NCBI GenBank assembly: GCA_036936605.1 | Contig: JAUPFV010000005.1 | Location: 192,942,958-193,006,957, forward strand | Reading direction: 5' to 3' | From: Limnanthes douglasii subsp. nivea | Lineage: Eukaryota; Streptophyta; Magnoliopsida; Brassicales; Limnanthaceae | Length of the DNA stretch: 64,000 nt | The notes under the pieces: model-generated | What the model was told of the DNA's origin: nothing | Database searches by the model: none | What the model saw: only the letters and a program-made list of their open reading frames with translations | Shown here: positions 44,480 through 56,550 of the stretch, piece after piece | Numbering within the stretch: position 1 is the stretch's first letter | Layout: each line of letters opens with the position of its first letter | Made by a program: the position numbers and the translations under genes

Positions 44480-46242
44480 TTCTATAAAACTCTAAAACGT
44501 TTTTGTCATCTTCAAGACTCTTGAATATCTATTTACTCTCACAAGATTATGATCATTCGGCTTCTTCACAAGAATACATATACCCATCTACTTAAGAGAT
44601 CTCAGTTCTTCCCTAATGGTCTTTAGCCACTTCATCTTATCATATTCTACATAGCATCGTGATACTTTCGGGGTTAAAGAACATCTAATTACATTTTAAT
44701 TAACATAGCATAACCTATAATATTACCAAATTTGTACCTATGTATAAGATTTTTATGTCTATATCATTTATCTCTCACAAAAAAATAATAGTTAAGATCA
44801 CGTTTCTCATCAGTCTGAACATCTGAAGGCTCTGGAACATCAAAATCTTGACCAGTTTCTAACACATGCAATATATGAACTACCTCTTCATGTGTCGTAT
44901 ATGTACCCAGTCTTGATAATATTCATCCGAAGCATCCTCAACTTCATTCTCTTGTTCAAACTTATCATCAACTCCACATCTCTTCTTGGTAGTTTTAGGT
45001 TTGGTCTCCACCACCTTAACCCACAATATAACCTCCTCATTACCACGTCTTGGATAATCATAACATTATGATTTCCATGTTCCAGTCACCACAACATATA
45101 CCCTTTTACTCCTCTTTGATAGCCGAGGAACAAATATGTTATGGCTCTCTACTAAAGTTTATATTGCTTCAAACGTGCATAGGCAGCATATCCGAACACT
45201 TTTAAATTTTCTAATGCATGTTTTTTCCAGTTCATACTTCTTACGAACATTTAAACTCTAGTATCGTAGATGGAATCATGTTGATAATATATCCAATTGT
45301 CACTACAACTTCTCCCACAAGTTTTGGCCCATTCTAGTTGTTAGAAGCATACACCTTACCCTTTCCAACAAGGTTCAATTCATCCTTTCAGCAAGCCCAT
45401 TATGTTATGTAGTTCCTCACACGGTTTGGTATCTAGCAATGTCAAGTTTAGAAAAATATCTAGTGAATTTCTCATTCACATATTTCAAGCCATTGATAGT
45501 CTTCAACTTATTCAACATTTGTCTAGTCTGATTCTCCGTTAGTGTTTTCTAGTTTCTAAAAAGATTAAATGCTTCATCTTTGGTCTTCAAAAGTATAACT
45601 CATACTTTTCGAGAATAGCCATCAATCAAAGACATGAAGTAACTTACACCACCCATGGTGAGATGCCTTGCAAGACCCTTTTTTCCTGCGCATTACTGGT
45701 TGTATGGTTGTTAGGCAGGAATTTAACCCTTTTTTCCTTTACCTAACACATAACTTTCACAAAAGCTTAACTTTTGAATAATATTACCATGCAACAATCC
45801 TTGTTGGCTAAGATCAATAAGGAATTTCTCACTTTCCATAACCTCATATGCACAACTTGGTTGAATATATGTCTATAGTACACACACCTTCACACAATGT
45901 ATGACCTTAAAGAACTAACATACTACTAGTCTTATAGGCTTTCATAACTACTAGTGAGCCTTGCAGAACTCTAAATCTTCCGAATTCACCCACATATGTA
46001 AACCTTTTCTTATTTAACATGCATATAAAAAGAATGTTTCATTTAAAATTGGATGTATACCTCACATTTGTTATCACTCTCTCAAGTCTTGTAGACAATT
46101 TAAGTTGAACGTTCCGCATCCCTTTTATATCACATGTGTCATCATTCATGAGTATGACCTTGCCACCATAAAAAATCTTAGGTTTTAAAACCAATCGTTG
46201 TTGGAAGTCATGCGCAAGGAGGGTCTCGAGTCTAAAATCCAC
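44480..46242 (-). pseudogene. Copia copy A: pre-integrase, integrase and RT start
   Basis: Minus-strand pol of the same family as copy B. 46242-46039 reads DDTCDIKGMRNVQLKLS and TNVRYTSNFK (pre-integrase). Integrase pieces follow downstream. The RT start (ESYHDAM-like) is near 44640-44700, where homology stops. Nucleotide alignment to 48700-50290 is easy (for example GCATCCTCAACTTCA at 44933 and 49044). gag is missing: the LTR at 46243 follows directly. Confidence 0.75.
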
Positions 46243-47152
46243 TTATAATTGCAAGTTTAAGTTTAAGTTATATCATTCAGCAATAGGGCGAAGCTTTAGA
46301 CCTTAGGTGTAAGGAAGTAGATTTTTCAGCTATGTGAACCTTATAACACAAAGTTTATAAGAAATACATAACAGTAAACAAGTCACATCAGCGTTATTTA
46401 ACATGCTTGGATTGTGCAGAAATATTACATCCACAAGCATATGCACAAAATTTATATTGGATAATTTCTCAAACATAACTAACACAATTACTCTTCTTTT
46501 GTTATATAAGATGTTTGGCTTATAAAAGACAAGTTGAAACTGTTTTATCTAGTTAATACTCTCCAGTTGTTTTAGCCATTGCCTTTATACTTCTTGTCCA
46601 ATACATAGAATAAATGATTAGTGAGCTGGACCCTCAAGCTTACAATAGAAACATACAGTTTGTTCTCTTAAGCAACCAAACATAAATGGTGTGGGAATAT
46701 TTCTAACCGCACAGTCATGCATTGCACTAAGTAATTGTACCATCATTTATGACATCTGTCATTGTTGTACTTATGTATTATTCTTCTTATTTATCAAGCA
46801 AGCCTAAATCAATGGTAACTTGATCAAATATTATGATTGACGCATCAATTTCAGATTTCTCAACTTATTAGTGAACTTTTTTCTTATATAAACACATAAG
46901 TATGTTAAGAAACTTTTTGCTGCATGTTCATGCACTTTGGATCCATCAGGTAATGATCATGCACCTTCGAATTTTTACAGTGTCTTTAATAAACTCATCA
47001 TTTAGGTTTAGCAGACATATCTGCACCTAAGTGTCGGTTGATGATCCTTACATTAGATATTGTGCAGCTACAACCTATAAGCCTTGATTATAAACATTTA
47101 GCCATGAAGGTTTGGTTGTACTAACTCATTTAATTTTAAGTTACACCTAACA
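46243..47152 (-). repeat. Copia LTR between copies A and B
   Basis: Minus-strand start TGTTAGGTGTAACTT at 47152. Matches 51326-52337 along its length, for example AAGTTTATAAGAAATACATAA at 46348 against AAGTTTATAAAAAAGACATAA at 51450, and GCACCTTCG near both middles. The lower end is approximate. It serves as the 3' LTR of copy B and abuts the pol of copy A. Confidence 0.7.
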
Positions 47153-47369
47153 ATTCTCCAACTAGGCTTATAATGACTTTAATATCCATTGTTATGATGT
47201 TCTGACTAATCTTGGAGATATCTAGCCCAACTGACTCCAATACTTGCACAAGTCTCATACAGTTTATAAACTTTTAAATAGGTGTCACCTTAGTGAGAGC
47301 ATCTTAAAGATTTTCAACACTTATAATCTTTTCAATCTTCACGTTATCTCTCTCCGCCACATCTCTCAT

Positions 47370-48850
47370 GAAGTACTATTATAATTATAAATGTTTAGTT
47401 TTCTCATAGAACTTGGGGTTCCTCATTAAATGAAGAGCAATGGTATTATAAAATAATACAATCAGTATTTGCTCTATACCAATAATCTTACTAAACAACA
47501 TATTTTTATTCATTGCTTCAGTATCAGCTATGTATTCGGCTTCCGTAGATAACAAAGAAATAACCTTTTGAAGACATACTTTCCAACTACACTCCTCCAA
47601 GTATAATAAACAGATAATCTGATGCTAAATTCCTTGTATCAAGGTAACCTACATAATCAGAGTCAACATACCCCTTCAGCATCTCATCAGACTTATACTT
47701 ATGATTATAATATAACCTAACTTTAATCGAACCCTTCAACTATCTCATGAGTAATTTGAGGAATTTTTAGTGAGGCTTCCCTATATTTGACATAAAATCC
47801 ACTTAAAATATTAATAAAGTTGATATGATGAGATCGCGTGCATATCATTTCATACATAATATTTCTAATGGCTTTAGCATAAGATATCTCTTACATGAAT
47901 TTACTATATTTTAATTTGGTTGGTTCTTGAGTGTTACTAATTTTGAAATGAGCGTCAATATGAGTTCTAACCCCCTTTGTCTTTGGGCATACCGAACCTC
48001 TTGAGAACCTATGGTATGTATTCTTATAGAGATAAAAATATACATTCTGAATATGTTCTTCTTGATATCTATACAAAGTACCCTCTTAGACTCTCTCATA
48101 TCCTTCATTTCAAACTCTCTCTTCAGTCAAGACTTCACCGTTTCAATTCTCCTTTTGTCTTTTCCAATTATCAGTATGCCATCGACATAAATCAGCAACA
48201 TCATATGTCTCTCTATGTGTGTTCCCATATTATGATAGACACAATTATCAACAGATCTCCTCACACACTTGATGGGGATCATAAAATAATAGAGTTTTAT
48301 TTTCCACTAACTTGGTGATTGTTTTAGCCCATACACAATTTTTTTTAACAAACACAGATATCTTTCATTTCCTTCTTCAAAACCTTGAGGTTGAATCTTG
48401 TAAATAGTATCATGCAGTTCTCTTTGCATGAAAAGAGTATTATAATTCATTTGATCTAACTCAAGATCAAATCTAGTAAGAATTTACAAGAGAACCGTTA
48501 TTGAGTTTTTGTTTTCATGACGAAAAAATTTAATTCAAATCCACACCCTCAGTTTGCTTGAATCTCTTATCCACCACCATGGTTTTGAATTTCGATAACT
48601 GAACTCCATGAATAACTAGCTCCCGATTGAATATATGTTTATTCCCAACATGCTTCTAATCCTTTATCTCATTCACAGGAATATATGTTACCATCTTCGC
48701 AAGAGATCTCAGCTCTTCCCTCATGTCCTTCAGCCAATTCGGCTTACTACTTCTCTTCATAGCATCGTGATAACTTTCAGGCTCAAGAACATATCCTTGT
48801 ATTTTAATCGACCAAACATAACCTATAATATCAATCGATTTGTACATCTA
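47370..48850 (-). pseudogene. Copia copy B: RT and RNase H
   Basis: RT starts with ESYHDAMKRSSKPNWLKDMREEL (48847-48656). The active site reads LLIYVDGIL (48178-48189 for YVDG), so the second catalytic Asp of YVDD is replaced by Gly. RNase H at 47600-47385 reads SLLSTEAEYIADTEAM and later KFYEKTKHL, with the catalytic Glu in TEAEY present. Frameshifts lie between these. Confidence 0.75.
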
Positions 48851-48955
48851 TATTGGATTGTGTAGGTCTATCTGATCTATCTCTCACCAAATGATAAATA
48901 TCAAGATCACGTTGCTCATCATTCTGAACACACAAAGCTCTCGAACATCAAACTC

Positions 48956-50090
48956 TCACCTAATTTCAAATGTATGCAATGCATGAACTACCTCTGCATT
49001 TTTCGTATCAATACCAAGTTTGTAATCATATTTCATATAAGCATCCTCAACTTCACTATACTGTTCAAACGCATCATCAACTCCATATTCCTTCTTGGTA
49101 GTACTAGGCTTGGTCTGTATTGTCTTAACCAATGATTTAAAATCCTCAATGAATACCATGTGTCGGCTAATCAATTTTTTTTTACTTCCGGGTTCCAGGA
49201 AATAGAACCTATACATTTTTACTCCTTTCCAGATAGCCAAGGAACAAAAATTTAATGATCTCGACTGAAGCTTATCGTGCTCCACATATACGTAGGTAAC
49301 ATATTTTAACACTCTTAAATGTTCCAACACAAGTTTCCTTTCATTCCATACTTCATGTGGACATTTAAACTCTAGTTTTGTAAATGGCATCATATTAATG
49401 ATATATCTAATTGTCACTGCAACTTTCCTTAAATTATTTTGGCCCATTACAGTTATGAGAAGCATACACCTTACCCATTACAACAAGGTTTGGTTCATCC
49501 TCTCCGCAAACCAATTAGAATATTATCTAGTGAATGGCCATTGTGAGTCCTTAACTTATGCATCAATTCAGTCTGATTCTCCACCATCCTCTTCTAGTTC
49601 TAGAAAATATCGAATGCTTCATCTTTGGTCTTCAAAAGTATAACCCATACCTTTCTGGAGTACTCATAAATTAAAGACATAAAAAAACCTTGCCCCTCAT
49701 ATGCCGGGATGCCTTATTGGAACTCGAACATACGAATGAATATATTCAAGCGCATTACTAGTTGTGTGTTTCCTAGGAAGGAACGTAACTCTTTTACTTT
49801 TACCTAGTAAGCAACTTTCACATCTCAACTTTTGAACTATGTTACAATGTAACAATCCTTATTCTCTAAGATCAATAAGGTATTTATCACTAACATACCC
49901 TGCCACAACTTGGTTGAATCTCTCTCTACACTAGACACACCTCCTGACATTACAAAACTTTCAAGAACTAACACATCATTAGTCTTTTAGGCTTTCATAA
50001 CTACTAGTGAGCTTTGAAAAACTCTAAGTCTTTTGTATCCACCCTTAAATGTAAACGCTTCCTCATTTAAGATGTTGATAGGAATAAGGT
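48956..50090 (-). pseudogene. Copia copy B: integrase
   Basis: Open 49465-48956 with TIRYIINMMPFTKLEFKCPHEVW, YVEHDKL and SRHMVFIEDF, the C-terminal half of copia integrase. The upstream catalytic core (50090-49470) is broken by stops. Confidence 0.7.
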
Positions 50091-50359
50091 TCCAATGAAT
50101 ATTGGGTATATACCTCATGTTTGTTATCACTCACTCAAGTTTTGTATAAGACTTGAACCGAACATTCCTCATCCCATTTATAACATACGGTTTATCATTC
50201 TGAGTATAATTTTTCCACCATTAAACGATCTCAAGGTTTCAAACCAATATTTGTTGGAAGTCATATGCAATAAAGCTCTCGAGTCTAAGATCCACTTATC
50301 AGTTTACCTACAATTAGAACCCGTTAAAGTATCAGTTTATTCATAATCATCTAATATCA

Positions 50360-51000
50360 TTGTTACATCATGTTTCAGATAACCATCATCATTCCTCATA
50401 CTAGGACAGTTTTTACAGATATTACCTTCTTGCACAACCAACATGTCACTTTAGAACCACTAATAAATATTATTGATTTGAACAGAGAGTTTCCTATTTT
50501 CTTGATTAAATATATTCTTCCATGATGCTTCTTACACTCAGTCTGACACCTCCAGAGTCACTCTTCATAAATGTCTTCAACATATGAAGATATTTTAAGT
50601 TCAAAGCAATCCTTATTTTAGCCATTATAAAGGATCTTTTGCCATAAAGTATGGTGTCAACAAAGTGCTCATCATCTTCGTTAGAGAAATCAAGAGGATT
50701 ATTTCTTGATCCTCATCTTTCAACTTAACTTCAACTACACTCAAATCAATAATGATTATATTGAAATCAATCAAGTGTCTTCGAATTTTCTTGTTATTAT
50801 CTATTGTCAGCGTATATAGTTGTATATTGAGATAAAGTATGTTCGACGATGATTTTTTCATGTAATTATCGTCCACCTCATTATGTCTCAACGTCTTTGG
50901 CTTTTTAGAAACCTCCCAAAGAATCTCGTCCATTAAGCTCAAGATCAGAGAACTATGGGCCTTGGACAACACCTTGAGATCAACTGATTCTTTTATGATC
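50360..51000 (-). pseudogene. gag: Copia copy B: gag
   Basis: Open piece 50972-50625 reads KKSSSNILYLNIQLYTL, HLIDFNIIIIDLSVVEV and EDQEIILLISL, the copia UBN2-type gag domain. A zinc-knuckle remnant (CWLCKK...) is near 50390-50440. Confidence 0.72.
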
Positions 51001-51325
51001 TCAGCAATGGTAGCATAAAACCCTTTATGTACTTGTAAATCCCAAATATTAATTCTCTAAAGGTTAAAATCATTCTCCTTGTCTATTTTTTCAAGATCAA
51101 ACTTCATATAACTCATTTTGTTACTTTATTTAGTGTCTTGGTGAGATCCAAATCACTAACCTCAAGATGTGGAATTATATTCATCTTTATTTATGTATAT
51201 CACTTATAAACTATATTTTTTATAGATTGTCCACGCTAATTGCACTATTTATTGGAATAATTCGGTTAAACAAGAAAACGTAGATCTAAGACTCGATGGT
51301 AATCACAATAGAGCTTCGAGAGTGG

Positions 51326-52337
51326 GTCTAACTTTCAGGTTTAAGTTATACGATTCGGCAGTAGGTCGTAGCTTTAGATCATAAGAGATTACATCTTGAA
51401 AGTGTGGTCTAATGGAAGTCGAGTTTCAACTCTACAAACCTTAAAAAACAAAGTTTATAAAAAAGACATAAAAGTAAACCAATAACATAAGACATGTTTA
51501 ACATGGTTTGGATTGTGAATAAATCTTAAATCTACAAGCAACAGACACAAATTTTATACAGAGTAAATTTAGAAGAAGACTCTCTCAAATACAACTAAAT
51601 ATCCATTATTCTTCTGTTACAAAGCACGCCTGACTTACATAAGGCACTATGGATCTCATTATTTCTCTTAGTGTTTATCTTCTACCTTATTTCTCTCTCT
51701 AAAACCAGAATACTAAATTTTTCTCTCTATAGGTAATACTTTGCAACCGTTTTAGAGCATGACTTCATACCTATTCTCCACTATATAGAATCAATGATGA
51801 ATAACTTGAACCCCCAAGCTCACAATAGAAACTTGTAGCTTGTTCCCCCAAACAGTCAAACTAAAACGGCGTTGCACACTGCCATTTGTACGACTGTATA
51901 TTGCACCAAGTAATGAAACCATCAATTCTGACACTTGGCAATCTTGTGCCTCTGCACTATTATGATTATTCTTCAAGCATGACTAAGTCAACGTTAACGT
52001 GATCAAAGGCTGTGATTGACTTATCAATTTTAAATTCTTGAATACATTAGTGAAATGGTTTTTTCTATAAACATATAGTTATTTTTAGAAACTTTTGGCT
52101 ACATGTTCATGCACCTTCGGTCCAACAGTTGCTGATCTTGCACCTGCTTCTCCAGCGGTAATATAACACTTGATTTTGGTAAAATCATCTTTTAGCTTAA
52201 GCAAACGTCTTTACACCTAAGTCTCGAGTGAGAACCCTTCCAGTATAGATTCGACAACTATAAATCATTTTCTTATACACCTATAGCCCTGAAGGTTCGA
52301 CTATCCTACTTTAATTCTTTTTAACCTACACCTAGCA
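51326..52337 (-). repeat. Copia LTR upstream of copy B
   Basis: Minus-strand start TGCTAGGTGTAGG at 52337; partner of the LTR at 46243-47152, with clear divergence and small indels. The inner edge is approximate. Confidence 0.7.
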
Positions 52338-53879
52338 TTAAGGGTGTCCACACAAATTTTGTGTTCGTGATTTTGTTTGAGCATTAAAATCCGAGTAAAA
52401 CAAAATAAAAATTATTCTTTTTTTTCATACAATGTTAAAAACTAAATCATGATTGAATATTTTGTATAGTTTTCTTAAACCTTAAAAAATAAATTTATTT
52501 ATTTTATAAAATTATTTTAACATGTTACAAATTTATTTATTTTAAAAATAAATATCCCAAAATTAGGCCATTAAGTGTCCTAACATCACTGAAATTTTGA
52601 AGTCAAAATATCTAATATGGTCGTCTTGCTTTTATATTCTGTTCAACTTGCTTTGAATTATCTGATTTAGATCGTCACATATTACACTGATACTTTATTT
52701 TTATCTTTCGTCTTGCATTTATCTCTCATTAATCATAATTTGTTTTTACTTATTCTTGTTTAATACAAGGTCGTCAAAGTTTAGTCCTTCGTGATTGAAG
52801 ACATGTTATAACATACTTTAACCAGTCTTGATTATTCATCTCCTTTATAGTAGCTTTTAGCATGTCATAGTTATTATAACGTTATAAACAACTATTTCAT
52901 ACATATTGACTAATATCATCTGGTTTTCATATTTTTAATCTCACGTCATAGATAAAGAAATAAACCATAGCGGAGTATATCCTTATCAATTTTCATTATG
53001 TATGTTTGATTTAAACACCAAAATTTTAAATAATTAACAACACTATATGATTTTTAGCCACAAACTTGTCAATTCTAATTCTAGAATGTGATCTTGGCAT
53101 TTTCATTATAAATACACTTAATTATCCTAAATTTATAATTTAATTTAATTTCATCTAGATTAATATCAATATATTCATTGTAGGTGATCATTATCATGTC
53201 ATATTTAAAGGTATTAAATATCATGTTTAATATTTTGTATGAATATTAGTTATACTAATTATATTTAGGGATCAAACAAGAAATTTTAGCAAAAATTATA
53301 ACACAATATATAAATAATTGAAGATGATAATTTTAAGAACCCTTTTTCATATCTGAATTATTATTGCCAGAGAAGTGGATTTGTATAATATCTCAAAAAT
53401 AAAACAGTTAATGCAAGGGTTATTGTTCTCTCTCCATTTTCGGTCATAATCATCATTGCTAGGAAAGGATTCTCTCCTTTGAAACACCATCGGAGATATA
53501 TTAAATTGTGAAGTTTTGACTTTGCTTTAGATCTCATATCTAAATCTCATGATTCATGATCAAAATATTTTTATTTAAATATATTTGAGGTCATCACTAT
53601 CTGTCTTGTCCCATTCACAAAAGCCTTCAATCACGTTCACTGTTTTTTTAAGTTTTATGTTTTATCAAATCTGTGATCCTAAAGTAACTTAATCATATAC
53701 AATCATTTCTAAAAACCAAAAAACTGAAATTCACCAGCCTCAGATCTAAAAAACGTAAATGGACAAACAAATCATATTTCTTCAATACTATATCTTGAGA
53801 TTTGCAAGGGTTCTTTCTCAAATTTCTTATGTAAAATGAGGAATACTATTCATATTTTAAAGAGTTTCTCTAATCCATG
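52338..53879. other. AT-rich stretch without recognised feature
   Basis: No frame, terminal repeat or RNA gene recognised. Possibly old LINE or host intergenic DNA. Confidence 0.35.
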
Positions 53880-53905
53880 ATTGTGGAGACGACTTCTATT
53901 AGAAT

Positions 53906-54720
53906 ATGGTCGCAAAAGAGGTCAATTTGTCGTTTATTTTAAAATTATCTATGAAAAATGTTAGTGAGGATAAAGGGATGTTTGGTTCAGTTTTAAGTAA
54001 GGATGGATCTAATTATAATTGGTATTTAAATTTGGTTTCTTTTGCAGATGTGTTAAAATATAGAAATGTTTCTTTGTCATATACTAATATGACTTATTTT
54101 CTGCCCGCTTTTCCTATTTTATCAAACAAAGTTTCTTCCAGTAATGGGTATCCGATAATTTATTTTATTCTGAAGATTTAAATGTCATGGATGATCAATT
54201 TAGTAATGTCTTAATTTTACAGTTTTCAATTGGAAGACATTCATTACAAAAAATGGATCATATCAAGAAGAGTGAATAAAATCTAGATGTACAAGTTTTG
54301 ATTAGTTTAATTTATCCTCATCATATAATGGTATTCGTCCAATCTCAATCGGATTGTGTTAAATCTCTAGTGAGGGACTTCAACCAAATTGATAATTATT
54401 TGTTTTGAATTCTTAGATAGACTCCATCATTTGATCCAAAACGTGAATAGATCCAAAATGTGAATTGGTTCGTACACCCACATGAATTCGATTACTGAGG
54501 CTTCCGTTAAGAAAGTTTAATACTACGATATTAGTCATGTTTGGGAATGCGATAGCAGAATTTTTACGATTTGATGGTCGTACTCTGGCTCTGACTCATT
54601 TTCCATATGCACGAGTTTATGTTAAATTAGATGTAATAATTCATATAGTTGATAAAAAAACTGGATTGCTACTAATGAGAACTTGGGTTTCTAGCAACGA
54701 ATGACGTATAAGTCTAATTT
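53906..54720 (+). pseudogene. LINE ORF1 remnant (DUF4283-like)
   Basis: An open piece 53906-54181 reads VNLSFILKLSMKNVSED... About 54480-54690 reads TWIRLLRLPLRKFNTTIL, VMFGNAIAEFLRFDGRTLAL and YARVYVKLDVI, which follow the plant L1 ORF1 pattern (WIRLPGLP...G...DPRT...ARLCVEVDL). Frameshifts join the parts. Confidence 0.6.
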
Positions 54721-55539
54721 AAATCATTTTTCTAAAATTTGGATTACACGGGAATACTTATGAGAATTTTCGGAGAAATATAAATAAGGTGGATAATGGA
54801 GAAATATAAATAAGGTGGATAATGGATCATGTGGTGAAACCAATAGCTACTACTTGAAAAGTGCAGAGACGTTATTTTCAATGGTGGAGAAAGAAAACAA
54901 CCAACTTTAAGGTACCAATTTCTAATGATGTAACGTTCTTTCAAATCTAGATAAAAGTAAATATACCTCGGGAGAGAAAGATGTTTATGGTTATGTGGTA
55001 CCTTTTTTTTGTCAGAGTAGTCTTGCTGCAAATGTTGGCTATCGGTGAGTTTGAAACAAAATTTGAACATAATACGACTCTTCTTTCAGAAACTAAAATT
55101 ATTTCCTTAATAGAGCATTGTACTCTAACAGTTTTAGGATCTAAGTAATTACATGGTATTGGAGTTTCAAAAGTTGAATTTCATTTATGTTATTATGATG
55201 ACTATTTTGTTATTAGTGAATTTTTTTTTGTTTTATGGGGAGAAAAAATGCACTTAAAATGTTATTATTTGTCCAAACACCGTATGCCTCCTATGTTTCT
55301 CAAGAATAAACTATGTAATGATAATACAAAAAATATCTAACATGATCATTATACTACGAATGAGGAGATAGATATTAAGATTACTGTTCTTTATTGTCAT
55401 TGTATCAACACTCCAAGTGATTTTGTATTGAATTATGAAATTAATGGTCAAAGATGCAATATAAACCTTACAAATAAGCTCAGGAGTATGAATAATTATT
55501 TGAACATTTTAGAATCTCAGTTTATCAGTTTATTTGAAC

Positions 55540-56000
55540 ATGTTTAATAAAGATAATAGGAAAATCGTTATTTGCTAGTTTTGTTTATGCCAAATATGAT
55601 AAATATTTGAGGAAACTATGTGGCATGAGCTTTTTTATATAGGGGAATACAGTATTGCCTTGGTTGGTAGGGGAAAATTTTAATTTGTTTCTAAAGTAGA
55701 AGATAAAAAAATTCAAGTGTGGGGTTTTTATATGTGATGTTGATGATTTTGTTAAATTTATGGTACACGATAGCTTGGTTGATGCTGGTTTTGTTGGCCT
55801 GCAGTTTACATGGTGTAATAATCATTTAGGAGATACTTGAACTTATTGTATATTGGACAGGGTGTTGTTGAATCATATATGGCTTGCTACAATTCTCAAC
55901 ATTTATGTCTCTTATTTATCTATAAAGCAACCTTGCAGTTATAGGTTCATCTTTATGACCATGTGGCTTGAGAACGAATCATTTATGTCCACGGTTAAAC
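55540..56000 (+). pseudogene. LINE endonuclease remnant
   Basis: Reads SFVYAKYDKYLRKLCG (55575-55620), LPWLVGENFN (55653-55685), where intact copies have GDFN, then CGVFICDVDDFVKF, LVDAGFVGLQFTWCNNHLGD (55775-55835) and LDRVLLNHIWL (55850-). These are the successive blocks of the L1 apurinic-type endonuclease. Confidence 0.72.
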
Positions 56001-56550
56001 ATTCATGGGAACAATCTTATTTTGGGTTCCCTCTAGATCAAACTCAAAAGGCTCCAAGGATGTTTGAAAGATTGGAATTTGAATGTTTTTAGGAATGTTT
56101 TAAAATAGTTGGAAGAATTTGCATTTAAAATCAAAACTCTAGAGGACTGTGAGAATGTGTTGGATGATATGGACGTTAGGTCTCTTTGTTCTTGTTGGAA
56201 CTTTTATACATCTTTTCTTAGGCGGGAGGAAGCTTCTTTTAGAGATAAATCTCGGGTGATATGGTTGGAAGGTAGGGATAAAACTCCAAAAAAATCCATG
56301 TTGCATTTAAAGTTAGAGCCCCCCGAAGATCATCACTTAAACATTTTTCAATGGTGTTATTCTCTCGCCTGATGATTTGGGTAGTGAAGGGGTTTAGTTT
56401 TAATCTGAACTTTTGGGTCATTCTATCGTTCAGGCTAACATTCAGGATTTAAATGATTTCATTCTTCTTCGGGTTCTATTTCTGATCATGAGAGAGCTAA
56501 TCTCATTCAGATCCCCACGATAGATAAAGTTTGAGAAACATACGTAAATT

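Larger units (their letters stand above)
47153..51325 (-). mobile_element. Copia copy B, internal region (gag to RNase H)
   Basis: Complete but decayed internal region on the minus strand: gag 51000-50400, pre-integrase about 50290-50100, integrase 50090-48956, RT 48850-47700, RNase H 47600-47370. The flanking LTRs match each other. The gag style (QLYTL..., DEDQEIILLISL) fits the Tork-like copia branch (recalled). No primer-binding site could be confirmed next to the upstream LTR. Confidence 0.78.
53880..56550 (+). mobile_element. L1-type LINE relic with ORF1 and endonuclease
   Basis: Plus-strand 5' portion of an L1: an ORF1-like part (53906-54720) followed by an apurinic endonuclease-like part (55100-55990) and about 500 bp of linker towards RT (to about 56550). 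No RT motifs follow. A 26-bp tandem pair (GGAGAAATATAAATAAGG) lies at 54772 and 54798. Confidence 0.7.

Noticed and set aside
51240..51330. Primer-binding site of copia copy B
   Set aside because: The initiator-Met type site was looked for on the minus strand next to the LTR; no convincing match.
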